From TC-15 sp034437275 (GTDB lineage: Bacteria > Chloroflexota > Anaerolineae > Aggregatilineales > Aggregatilineaceae): DNA of 24,215 bases. The notes beneath the pieces are model-generated. The model made no database searches and was not told where the DNA came from. It worked only from the letters and a program-made list of their open reading frames with translations. The first letter of the stretch is position 1. Each line of letters starts with the position of its first letter. Below, in pieces: positions 1 through 7,068 of this stretch. Where the stretch lies: contig DAOTUD010000015.1 in the NCBI GenBank assembly GCA_034437275.1, forward strand, positions 1 to 24,215, given 5' to 3'. Both the position numbers and the translations under genes were made by a program.

Positions 1-521
1 TCGGCCAGCGCCTGCATGTCCTCCTCGCTGCGGTACAGGTAGGACTGGATCACGATGCCGACATTGTCGAACTCCGCGCGCAGCGTGCGATAGATCTTCA
101 ACGTGGCGTCGGTGTAGTCCGAGCTTTCCATGTCGATCGTGATGTGGTTGTTGGTTTCTTGCGCCTTTTGCAGGATGCGGCGCATATTTTCCAAACACAG
201 GTCTTCGCTGATATCCAGGCCAAGCTGCGTCAGCTTGAGCGAGGCCGTCGCGCGCACCCCACTGGCTGCGACCGCGCCCAGTAGTTCGGGATACGCATCG
301 GCAGCCTGCCGGGCGCTGGCCTCGTCTACCACGCTTTCGCCCAGGTGATCGAGCGTCACTTCCATGCCGTTGTCGTTGATCTGGCGCGTCGCTTCGATCG
401 CGTCCTCCAGCGTATCGCCCGCCACAAAACGATGTGCGGTACGGCGCGCAAACCCGATGCGCATGATCAGGTCTTTGGCCCATGTGGCCCGAGAAAGATA
501 CAAGAACAAAGAACGTAACAT
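1..521 (-). CDS. Proline dehydrogenase, N-terminal part (runs off the left edge)
   Basis: Translation from the ATG at 521 gives 173 codons before the window ends. Proline dehydrogenase oxidises L-proline to 1-pyrroline-5-carboxylate with FAD and passes electrons to the membrane quinone pool. What is visible is the first half of the single-domain PRODH TIM barrel: TLDHLGE at about residues 56-62, SLKLTQLGLD at 95-104, IDMESSDYTD at 129-138 and GIVIQSYLYR at 155-164, all typical of the short bacterial enzymes of about 300 residues. There is no sign of the long DNA-binding N-terminus of trifunctional PutA. The start is supported by a GGAG ribosome site nine bases upstream and by a promoter at 576-604. 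The C-terminal half, with the substrate-binding arginines, lies outside the window, so completeness cannot be judged. Confidence 0.9.
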   Translation of the reverse strand, partial: MLRSLFLYLSRATWAKDLIMRIGFARRTAHRFVAGDTLEDAIEATRQINDNGMEVTLDHLGESVVDEASARQAADAYPELLGAVAASGVRATASLKLTQLGLDISEDLCLENMRRILQKAQETNNHITIDMESSDYTDATLKIYRTLRAEFDNVGIVIQSYLYRSEEDMQALA

Positions 522-575
522 TTATCTAAACTCCGTTCGCTCTAAAAATGTGTAGTTGAAAAATCACCAAATGTT

Positions 576-604
576 ATTGTAAGCCGCCCCTGCTCACCTC
601 ACAA
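576..604 (-). promoter_or_regulatory. Predicted sigma-70-type promoter of the proline dehydrogenase gene
   Basis: On the minus strand TTGTGA (599-604) is followed after 17 bases by TACAAT (576-581). The -10 box lies about 55 bases before the start codon at 521. Spacing and hexamers fit a housekeeping promoter, but this is a pattern match only. Confidence 0.45.
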
Positions 605-680
605 GAGAATTTGGCAGGCAGTTTAGCGACTGAAGTCACAATCTGCGGATGTTTGTGCGGAGAACGTCGTCACCGGGCCG

Positions 681-1505
681 CTAGTCTGCCGCGATGACGG
701 TGTCGTCGGGTGGCGGCGGGGCATCGCGTGAAATCTTCGGCACCAGGATCGCCAGCTTGTAGGCGTCGTCATTTTCGATCACGTGGATCTCGCCGCTTTC
801 GCGCACGGTCAGCCAGATTTGCGCCGCCAGTGCCCCCTCGACCCAGCGCGCCTCGCCGCTGGCAGCCAGATCGTGCAGGCTAAATGGCGCGTTGAACCAT
901 TCCCAATAATTTTGGGGGACATCGGGATTGCTGGCGACCGGGTACGCCTGTACCCACCCCCCACGTTCGGGCGCACCAGGTGCCCCGGGTACTACCTCGC
1001 GCGTCGTCTCGTTGCCCAGCGCGCGGCAGTCGTCGAGAATTTTCATATAGGCGTTTTGCGGCCAATAGCTGTATTTTTCGACCGTGCGCACCTCGCCATA
1101 CATATTGACGGTGACGCTCTCGATTAGCAGATCGGTCGTGTCGGGCGGCACGATATCGGACTCCCAGCTATAGAATCCCCGGTTGAAGATACCTTCCAGA
1201 AAGCTGCGCATGGTGGGGACGTCAATACGCGCCTTGAGCACCTGCCCGTTGCCATGTTGATCCTGGGTGAGCCACACCACGCGGCCATCCCCCCACACCG
1301 TGCAGGGCGGGATGCTGTTCAGTTCGCGTGCGGGGGCTTGCTGGCTTCTCGGCTTGCTGTCCAGGCGCACAATGATCGTATCGGCATCGCGCACCCAATC
1401 GAACGGCCCAAACTGGTCGCCGCCGGTTTGTGCTTCATTGCCCGCGTCACCACAGGCGGCCAGCAGCAGAGCCAATAGCAAGATCACGGAAAGCAAGCGT
1501 TGCAT
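681..1505 (-). CDS. Predicted lipoprotein of unknown function
   Basis: A 274-residue protein. It begins with a short charged end and a leucine-rich core ending in LLAAC, a lipobox with the acceptor cysteine at residue 18, so it should be lipidated and anchored outside the cytoplasmic membrane. I chose the ATG at 1505 because AAGGAG lies six bases upstream; an in-frame TTG six codons earlier overlaps that ribosome site. The mature part is rich in Trp, Pro and acidic residues, with pieces such as CTVWGDGRVVW near the front and ESVTVNMYGEVRTVEKYSYW in the middle that suggest a beta-rich fold. I recognise no domain or catalytic motif. It has its own promoter and lies downstream of a hairpin that ends the neighbouring VIT/vWA gene, so the two are probably separate units. 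Confidence 0.8.
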   Translation of the reverse strand: MQRLLSVILLLALLLAACGDAGNEAQTGGDQFGPFDWVRDADTIIVRLDSKPRSQQAPARELNSIPPCTVWGDGRVVWLTQDQHGNGQVLKARIDVPTMRSFLEGIFNRGFYSWESDIVPPDTTDLLIESVTVNMYGEVRTVEKYSYWPQNAYMKILDDCRALGNETTREVVPGAPGAPERGGWVQAYPVASNPDVPQNYWEWFNAPFSLHDLAASGEARWVEGALAAQIWLTVRESGEIHVIENDDAYKLAILVPKISRDAPPPPDDTVIAAD

Positions 1506-1538
1506 GGCGAACTCCTTTAACAATCATCTTCGTGTTGG

Positions 1539-1567
1539 ATTGTAGCCTGCCAGCCAAAACAGGACAA
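1539..1567 (-). promoter_or_regulatory. Predicted promoter of the lipoprotein gene
   Basis: Minus-strand TTGTCC (1562-1567) and TACAAT (1539-1544) are separated by 17 bases. The -10 box ends 33 bases before the ATG at 1505. It sits directly downstream (minus strand) of the hairpin at 1570-1600, so a new transcript begins where the previous one ends. Confidence 0.45.
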
Positions 1568-1569
1568 CC

Positions 1570-1600
1570 ACAGACGGCTGTGGGGGCGGCAGCCGTCTGT
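1570..1600 (-). terminator. Hairpin after the VIT/vWA gene
   Basis: A perfect 11-base-pair stem (1570-1580 with 1590-1600, arm ACAGACGGCTG) with a nine-base loop lies 38 bases past the stop of the VIT/vWA gene. The following T-run is weak (GGTTGTCCTG), so it may work as a Rho-independent terminator only partly, or as an mRNA 3'-end stabiliser. Confidence 0.55.
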
Positions 1601-1638
1601 TAGGGTTTGTCTGAGTATTGAGTCGGTTCCTACGCGCG

Positions 1639-3837
1639 TCAGGGCACGACTTCGTACGCCTGGTCGTCCCACACGAACAGGACATGATCGCCCAGCGCCA
1701 GGAACTCGCCGATCATCGGGGCGCGGTCGAGCAGCGCGAAGTACTCGTCGCTGAGGAACGTCACCTCGACGGGCGTCATCACGTCGGAGTCGTACAGCGT
1801 GTCGACCCACATGCCATCCCGCCACACGAAGGTGTGGTCCCCGGCGTACTGGATCGGCTGGCTGCCCGGGGCGTAAGTGTCGTCTTTACCGGCGGCATCC
1901 GCATCCCACGCGCCATCGACGGCATCGGCGGGCGCGGCAGACGGCATGGCGGTCATGGTCGGCATGGGCATCGGCGCATCCGCGCTGCCCAGGTCTGCCG
2001 CTGCTTCGGCGGCGTTGACCGCCCCTACGCCGCTGGAAGGAGCCAGCGACGCATCCGACTGCTCGCGGAAGGTCATCTGGGCATCGTCACGCCCGGACTG
2101 GCTGAAGATGTCGTCCTCGGTGATCAGGAACGAGGTATAGGGCGTGATGATCCCGTAGCGGATGCTCAGCCGCACGATGCTGTCGACCAGTTCGGGGTCT
2201 TCGCCGTACAGCCGGATCGCGTTGAGCAGCGCGCCGATCTTGCGCGTGGCCCACAGGCGCGGAATGAAGACCTCGCCCCCGGCGTTCTTGCGGAATTCGA
2301 CGTTGTAGGTGTACGTCTGCGGCTCGCCGTCCAACTCGCCGGTGAGCTTGATGCGGGTCGCGCCGCCGTCCCGGTAGCGCCCGACGACGATCAACTGCGT
2401 GCCGACGAACAGGTCCGGCAGCGGTTCGGCGGGGTACATATCCTCGACCATCACGTCGCCGAAGTCGAGCTGTAGATCGGTGAGCACCGGCGCGCTGATC
2501 TTGTTGTACAGGCTGGTCACCTCGTCGTCGATGCGTTCTTCGGGCCGCACGTAAACCCCCGCGCCCCGGAACTTCTGGTACAGTTGGTCGAGCAGCACGG
2601 TGTCCACATCGAAGCCGACGCCAAAGGTGAAGACGCGCACGTTCGGCTTGGCAGCGTCGTCCACGTTGCTGAGGATTTTGCCGGTGTTGGTTTCGCCCTC
2701 GGTGGGCAGCCCGTCCGTCAGGAACAGGATCACGGTCGAACGCTCAGGGTCGGCCATGTCCATCGCGGCCTGCAGCGCGGCGTTGATGTCGGTGCCGCCC
2801 AACGCCTCCAGCCCGCTGAGCCACGCCTTCGCCTCCGCTGCTTCCGACACAGGCTGCAGTTCGTTGGCATACAGCCGGTAGCCGGTGCTGAACACCACCA
2901 CGTTGAAGCGGTCGCGCTTGTTGAGGTTGTCCAGCACGAATTTACCGGCATCTCGCGCTTGGTCCCACTTGGGGCCGAACATCGACCCGGACTGATCGAG
3001 CACGATGATCACGTCTTTGGGAATTATGCGGCTCTCGTCCACCTCGACGGGCGGCGTGATCATCAGCGAGAAGTAGCCGTCCTGGCGGGCACCCTCGCGG
3101 TAGCTCAGCAGATTGGCGCTGATCTCGTCGCTGGCCAGCCCATAGTACAGGCTGAAGTCCGTTTCCGGGCGGATCATGGTCGCTTCGTAGCCAGCACGGA
3201 AGGCGTATTTGCCGTCCCGCGAGATGGCGACGCGGTGCGTGGGCGAGTAGATCGCGCCGATCTCGTCCTGCGACTTGACGTCAACGTTGATGCTGATCTG
3301 CTCGACCGGGCGGCGGGTGAACTGGTCGGTGCGCAGCGGATACTCGTAATGCACCAGCCCGTTATCCACCGGCAGCAGTTGCACGTATTCGATCTCGATC
3401 TTGACCTCGGATTTAGGCTGGATGGGGAAGACACTGGCCTGGATCGCGCCCATCCCAACGTATTCCAGCAGCGCCGGGTCGCGCATCCGCCGCACGATCT
3501 CGTCGTAGATCTCGCGCGCTTCGTCCGCTTCCAGAATCTTGGCCTCGATGGGCTTGCCATCGACCCACATCACCAGATCGGAGACGGCAGCTCCCGCCGG
3601 CAGCGGGAAAATGTAGGTACCTTCGGCCATGCGGCTGCTGTCGTTGTAAAACACCTGCTCGATGCGGGTGGTGGCGATCTGGTTGTCGATTTCGACGTTG
3701 ACCCGGTGCAGTTCGATGCTGACGCCGGGGTCGCTGCGCTGGTGCTGCGCCGCCGGGTCTGGCAGTGTGTCATAGGCTGACACCACACTGCCACCCATCA
3801 GCAGCAGTACCAGCAGGCTGATCACGATGCGTTTCAT
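1639..3837 (-). CDS. Exported VIT domain and von Willebrand factor A domain protein
   Basis: A 732-residue protein. Residues 1-21 are a signal peptide (MKRIVIS, hydrophobic core, then VVSAYD). Residues of about 35-170 form a VIT (inter-alpha-trypsin inhibitor type) domain, with the family signature around FVYNDSS-like FYNDSSRMAEGTYIFPLPAGA and the EAREIYDEI region. A vWA domain follows from about residue 275, with a complete metal-ion-dependent adhesion site: DQSGS, the GGTD threonine and LTDGLPTEG. Such proteins bind ligands or partners outside the cell through a divalent cation. After about residue 590 there is a low-complexity Ala/Pro/Met stretch, then a small C-terminal region. No sortase signal or C-terminal membrane anchor is seen. 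The ATG at 3837 has AGGAGG six bases upstream; the frame stays open far upstream, but that part only overlaps the divergent deacetylase gene. The partner or ligand is unknown. Confidence 0.88.
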   Translation of the reverse strand: MKRIVISLLVLLLMGGSVVSAYDTLPDPAAQHQRSDPGVSIELHRVNVEIDNQIATTRIEQVFYNDSSRMAEGTYIFPLPAGAAVSDLVMWVDGKPIEAKILEADEAREIYDEIVRRMRDPALLEYVGMGAIQASVFPIQPKSEVKIEIEYVQLLPVDNGLVHYEYPLRTDQFTRRPVEQISINVDVKSQDEIGAIYSPTHRVAISRDGKYAFRAGYEATMIRPETDFSLYYGLASDEISANLLSYREGARQDGYFSLMITPPVEVDESRIIPKDVIIVLDQSGSMFGPKWDQARDAGKFVLDNLNKRDRFNVVVFSTGYRLYANELQPVSEAAEAKAWLSGLEALGGTDINAALQAAMDMADPERSTVILFLTDGLPTEGETNTGKILSNVDDAAKPNVRVFTFGVGFDVDTVLLDQLYQKFRGAGVYVRPEERIDDEVTSLYNKISAPVLTDLQLDFGDVMVEDMYPAEPLPDLFVGTQLIVVGRYRDGGATRIKLTGELDGEPQTYTYNVEFRKNAGGEVFIPRLWATRKIGALLNAIRLYGEDPELVDSIVRLSIRYGIITPYTSFLITEDDIFSQSGRDDAQMTFREQSDASLAPSSGVGAVNAAEAAADLGSADAPMPMPTMTAMPSAAPADAVDGAWDADAAGKDDTYAPGSQPIQYAGDHTFVWRDGMWVDTLYDSDVMTPVEVTFLSDEYFALLDRAPMIGEFLALGDHVLFVWDDQAYEVVP

Positions 3838-3890
3838 GTTGTTCCTCCTGACAAAGTATTGTTCCCTGGATTTGACTCTAAGACGCCGCC

Positions 3891-3908
3891 GGGAGCCAAA
3901 AGGTTCCC
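3891..3908. repeat. Short inverted repeat in the divergent intergenic region
   Basis: GGGAGCC, a spacer AAAA and GGTTCCC form a seven-pair inverted repeat with one G-T wobble. It lies between the start of the minus-strand VIT/vWA gene and the predicted promoter of the plus-strand deacetylase. It could be an operator or a 5'-leader hairpin; nothing in the sequence decides which. Confidence 0.4.
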
Positions 3909-3922
3909 GCCAGAGATGGCAT

Positions 3923-3952
3923 TTGCTGCCAATTGCGGCATACTTGTATAGT
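3923..3952 (+). promoter_or_regulatory. Predicted promoter of the deacetylase/M28-like operon
   Basis: TTGCTG (3923-3928) and TATAGT (3947-3952) are separated by 18 bases, and the -10 box is 50 bases before the ATG at 4003. Confidence 0.4.
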
Positions 3953-4002
3953 GAACATGTGTTGCGATAGATGCCTGATGGCAGCGGAGTGAACAACGCT
4001 TT

Positions 4003-4821
4003 ATGAAAAAATTGATGGTCACGTGTGATGATTGCGGCCTGTCCGAAGGGATCAACCTGGCGGCGGCTGATCTGTACGAACGGCGGATCGCAACTGCCGC
4101 CACCATCATGACCAACTTTTCGGCGGCGGCGCATGCCCTGGACCTGTTTTCGCGCTATCCATCGCTCGACATCGGGATTCATCTCACGCTCTCCGACGGC
4201 GCGCCGCTGACGACGGTCGCGGCCCCGTCGCTGCTGACCACCCCCACCGGGAATTTCCGCAACCGTATGCTGCTGTACATTCAGGCCCTCGTGCCGAGCG
4301 CCGAATTTCGCGCTCTGCTCAAGGCCGAGCTGGAGGCCCAGATCAGGGTCCTGGTCGAGGCCGGCATCCAGCCCCAGCACATCACCACCCACAGCCACTT
4401 CCACGTGATCCCCACCCTGCGCGAGATCGTGTTCGAACTGGCCGAACAATACCGGGTGCGCTGGGTGCGCGCCTATCGCTATGCGGCAGCGGTGCTGCCG
4501 TTCAACCCGGTCTTCCGCACCGCCGACGAGCCAACCACCGACGGCGAACGTCCCTTTGCTATTCCCAACTACCTGGTTGGGCTAAAATACTGGCTCAACC
4601 AGGACCCGGGGAGTTTGTTCGAGCGCCTCGACGAACTGGACGGCATCACCGAGATCGTCGTCCATCCGAGCCTGCCCCAGGACGACACCTTCCCGGAAGG
4701 CGTATACTACTCACCAGCCGAACGGCATCAAGAGGTTCAATACCTCGAACAGCTTTTCCGGTTGCTGACGCATCAGGAAATGGAAGACGACTATGAACGA
4801 TCAAATCACGCCCCGCACTGA
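4003..4821 (+). CDS. YdjC/ChbG/HpnK-family carbohydrate deacetylase
   Basis: A 272-residue cytosolic protein of the usual size for the YdjC-like family, metal-dependent TIM-barrel enzymes that remove acetyl groups from N-acetylated sugars (ChbG on chitooligosaccharides, HpnK in hopanoid synthesis). The metal and catalytic signature is complete: VTCDDCGLSEGIN near the N-terminus (Asp 9/10), DIGIHLTLSDG with His 59, and THSHFH with His 129, 131 and 133. The ending HPSLPQDD is also typical. The start has GGAG about 12 bases upstream. The last 29 bases overlap the start of the M28-like gene, which points to translational coupling and a shared task. The substrate cannot be told from sequence; no glycosidase or sugar transporter is adjacent. 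Confidence 0.88.
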   Translation: MKKLMVTCDDCGLSEGINLAAADLYERRIATAATIMTNFSAAAHALDLFSRYPSLDIGIHLTLSDGAPLTTVAAPSLLTTPTGNFRNRMLLYIQALVPSAEFRALLKAELEAQIRVLVEAGIQPQHITTHSHFHVIPTLREIVFELAEQYRVRWVRAYRYAAAVLPFNPVFRTADEPTTDGERPFAIPNYLVGLKYWLNQDPGSLFERLDELDGITEIVVHPSLPQDDTFPEGVYYSPAERHQEVQYLEQLFRLLTHQEMEDDYERSNHAPH

Positions 4822-6001
4822 CCGCTTACTGCGCTATATCGAGCATCTCAGCGTCGAGATCGGCCCCCGGCACCCCACCAGCCAGGCCGAACGCCAGGCG
4901 GCGGGGTACGTGCATCACACACTGCACGCGATCAACGAGCAGTGGGAGTTGATCAACCAGCCGTTTCGCAGTATCGACGGCTTCCGCTACCGCATCGCCC
5001 CGCTGGCCGCGCTGGCCGGGCTGAGCCTGCTGTCGGGGCTGAAGCGCGACCGCCAGCGCCAGATCCTCAGCGGGCTGACCTCGGTCGGGCTGAGTGTGCT
5101 CAGCCGGGATGCATTCCTGGCCCGTCCGGCGGTGTGGGAAACCTGGCTGGCACGCGGCGAATCGCAAAACGTGATCGTGCGTATTCCCTCCCAGGGACCG
5201 GCCAACCGGCGCGTGGTCTTCGTGGCGCACCTGGATTCCGGTGTGCACCGCCTGACCGCCAGCCGCGAGGTCGTCGCGCACCTGCCGCGCACGCTGGGAG
5301 CCGTGACGATTCTGGCGCTGGTCGGCGGCGTGCTGACCGTGCTGGCCAGCAACGCCCAACGCTGGCGCACCCTGCGCGCGCTGATCGCCGGACTGGCGTT
5401 AAGCGGGGCCGGGCTGTCCATCGTGGATGAAATGGGACCGGATGTGGCCGGGGCCAGCGGCAATGCGTCGGGCGTGGCGACCCTGCTGGAGCTGGCCGCG
5501 CTGCTCCACGCGCAGCCGTTGGCGCAGACCGAAGTAAACCTGGTGTTCACCGGCAGCGCCACCGCCGTCGCGACCGGCGCGGATGTGCTGGCGGCAGAAT
5601 ACGGCAAACGCTGGCACGACGCGCTGTGGGTCGTGGTGAGCAATGTCGGCGCGGGCGAACTGGCGTGGGTCACGCGGCATGGGATCAGCCCGTATGCGTA
5701 TTACTACCCGCACCCGGACGCCGTCCAGGTGATGGAGCAGGTCGCCAACGCCCAGCCGGCCCTCGGCATGATGGGCAAGACGATGTTGTCCATGGACGAG
5801 GTGTCGCTGCTGCGCGACCGGGACCTGCGCGCCATCGCGCTGATGGGCTACGACCGCGCGACCGGCTTGATCCCCCACTGGCGGCAGAACAGCGACACCA
5901 TCCACACCATCGACGCGCCGGTTGTCGCGCGGGCAACCCAGGCCGCATGGGAAGCCGCGCAGGTCGTCGACCGGGCCGAAAAATGGCCTTTCACCCCGTG
6001 A
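4793..6001 (+). CDS. M28-family peptidase homologue lacking key metal-site residues, with membrane segments
   Basis: A 402-residue protein with the outline of the M28 (aminopeptidase Y/S type) fold: VFVAHLDSG at 143-150, carrying the first His-x-Asp pair, GASGNASGVA at 220-229, and a late HWRQNSDTIHTID at 362-374. In active M28 enzymes the second motif reads GA-x-DNASG and supplies the bridging metal Asp; here that residue is Gly 223. The usual Glu-Glu pair (catalytic base plus metal ligand) after the VFTG strand is replaced by Ala 256-Thr 257. Three of the essential residues are therefore gone, and peptidase activity is unlikely. Two hydrophobic stretches (about 167-186 and 194-212) inserted between motifs one and two, and one at about 68-81, suggest membrane attachment. 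The ATG at 4793 has GGAAG six bases upstream and overlaps the deacetylase gene by 29 bases. It may be a pseudoenzyme partner or regulator of the deacetylase. Confidence 0.78.
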   Translation: MNDQITPRTDRLLRYIEHLSVEIGPRHPTSQAERQAAGYVHHTLHAINEQWELINQPFRSIDGFRYRIAPLAALAGLSLLSGLKRDRQRQILSGLTSVGLSVLSRDAFLARPAVWETWLARGESQNVIVRIPSQGPANRRVVFVAHLDSGVHRLTASREVVAHLPRTLGAVTILALVGGVLTVLASNAQRWRTLRALIAGLALSGAGLSIVDEMGPDVAGASGNASGVATLLELAALLHAQPLAQTEVNLVFTGSATAVATGADVLAAEYGKRWHDALWVVVSNVGAGELAWVTRHGISPYAYYYPHPDAVQVMEQVANAQPALGMMGKTMLSMDEVSLLRDRDLRAIALMGYDRATGLIPHWRQNSDTIHTIDAPVVARATQAAWEAAQVVDRAEKWPFTP

Positions 6002-6059
6002 AGTGGTAGACTCTCGGTAGGTTTTGGCTGCACCAGCCCTGCCATCAGGAGACGTTCCA

Positions 6060-6416
6060 GTGGGCGATAAACACGGCGATAAGCACAAAAAATCAAGACC
6101 GGAATGGCTGGAGGAATTCGAAGACTTGGCCAACACGCAGCTTCCCGAAGGGTCATCCTGCGTGCAGGTCCATCCGATTGTCGCGGCCTGGTACGAGGAG
6201 TCGATGGCCGGGGCCCCGCCCGAATCGCGTGACTCGGTGTGGCAGGCCCTACACTGCCTGTCGTCCGAAATTTTGCTCGATATGCCGCAGACTATCGCGA
6301 ATGTCCTGGAAGAACACGAGATCGACGAGGAACTGGCCGAATGGGTGACCGAACTGCTGCTGATCGGGCGCGCCTTCCAGATCGCGCTGGACAACGGACG
6401 ACTGGATGATCTGTAG
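6060..6416 (+). CDS. Small acidic protein of unknown function
   Basis: A 118-residue protein starting at a GTG with AGGAG (6047-6051) eight bases upstream; an in-frame TTG at 6024 has no ribosome site and is less likely. The N-terminus is charged and histidine-rich (GDKHGDKHKK). The rest is predicted to be mostly helical and strongly acidic, with segments such as MPQTIANVLEEHEIDEELAEW. No membrane segment, signal peptide or known motif is visible. It is 58 bases behind the M28-like gene and is followed by a hairpin, so it may be the last gene of that operon. I do not recognise the family. Confidence 0.72.
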   Translation: MGDKHGDKHKKSRPEWLEEFEDLANTQLPEGSSCVQVHPIVAAWYEESMAGAPPESRDSVWQALHCLSSEILLDMPQTIANVLEEHEIDEELAEWVTELLLIGRAFQIALDNGRLDDL

Positions 6417-6447
6417 GCGGGCATTTTGCAGACAATGTCAACACGAA

Positions 6448-6473
6448 AACGAGCCGGTACGCCCCGGCTCGTT
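6448..6473. terminator. Hairpin between convergent genes
   Basis: A perfect ten-base-pair stem (AACGAGCCGG, 6448-6457, with 6464-6473) and a six-base loop lie between the plus-strand gene ending at 6416 and the minus-strand gene ending at 6508. There is no long T-run on either side, but the A/T pairs at the stem base and the position support a bidirectional terminator. Confidence 0.6.
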
Positions 6474-6507
6474 GTGTGTGTATAAGCTGCGCGTGTTCAG
6501 CCAGACG

Positions 6508-6828
6508 CTACTCGCCCAGCAGCGGCCCGGTGTCGGGCGCGGGCGGCGCGCTGCGCTCGAAGGCCGCATAGCCCAGCAGCAGCACCAGCGTCACGACCAG
6601 GAAGCCGACCGCCGTCCCGAACAGCCGCAGGAACGGCAGCCCGACGCTAATCCCCGCAATGATAAACGGCAGCGTGCCACTCATGCTGGCGCTGGCCAGG
6701 TAGTGGAAGGCGTGCGCCAGCCCACTGCCGCGCACGGCCTCTTTCTGGTTCGAGTCGCGGGCGATCTTCATGCCCAACACAAAGCCAAACGTCACACCGA
6801 TCAGCACAGCAATCAACCAGTCGCTCAT
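6508..6828 (-). CDS. Small integral membrane protein at the end of the carbamoyltransferase cassette
   Basis: A 106-residue hydrophobic protein with about three membrane segments: residues 4-21 (WLIAVLIGVTFGFVLG), about 52-70 and about 70-92, with a short charged loop ARDSNQKEAVRGSG after the first. The C-terminus is proline-rich and polar. The ATG at 6828 has AAAGGA about nine bases upstream, and the gene begins 15 bases after the DUF5989 gene, so it belongs to the same transcript. Its place recalls the small membrane proteins (SxtJ and others) that accompany NodU/TobZ-type carbamoyltransferases, but I do not see a clear SxtJ signature. A scaffold or membrane anchor role is inference. Confidence 0.75.
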   Translation of the reverse strand: MSDWLIAVLIGVTFGFVLGMKIARDSNQKEAVRGSGLAHAFHYLASASMSGTLPFIIAGISVGLPFLRLFGTAVGFLVVTLVLLLGYAAFERSAPPAPDTGPLLGE

Positions 6829-6843
6829 AGCTGTTGGGTCCTT

Positions 6844-7059
6844 TTAGAACAGGGTGTAAATCAACGGGCTGCCACCGCTGGCCGCGCCCAGCGCGATGAC
6901 CAGGGCGAAAATGATCAACGCCACGACCATCGGGATCAACCACCACATTTTGGCGGCCCACAAGAAAGCAAACAATTCGCCCAGGATGCCCAGGCGCGTC
7001 CTCAGGCCCACTAACCTGCCCGGCTGTTTTGGGGTGTCAGTTGGAGTTTGTTCGGACAT
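6844..7059 (-). CDS. DUF5989 family protein
   Basis: A 71-residue protein with one membrane segment at about 39-60. It carries the DUF5989 core as I know it: RLGILGELFAFLW, a short basic/aromatic stretch (AAKMWWLIPMV), and the ending PLIYTLF. Members are almost always encoded beside carbamoyltransferases of the NodU/CmcH class; their role is not known. The gene starts nine bases after the carbamoyltransferase stop codon, with GGTGG just upstream of the ATG. The polar N-terminus (TPTDTPKQPG) probably lies in the cytoplasm, which would place the protein as a membrane partner of the enzyme. Confidence 0.85.
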   Translation of the reverse strand: MSEQTPTDTPKQPGRLVGLRTRLGILGELFAFLWAAKMWWLIPMVVALIIFALVIALGAASGGSPLIYTLF

Positions 7060-7068
7060 AGTCCACCA

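Noticed and set aside
2584..3780. A 398-codon plus-strand frame opposite the VIT/vWA gene
   Set aside because: Antisense shadow; the minus-strand product has a signal peptide and a complete metal site, and the plus-strand one has neither a ribosome site nor a domain.
3838..4449. Upstream extension of the VIT/vWA frame by about 200 codons
   Set aside because: The added part overlaps the deacetylase gene on the other strand, has no domain, and lies before a clear signal peptide with an AGGAGG ribosome site.
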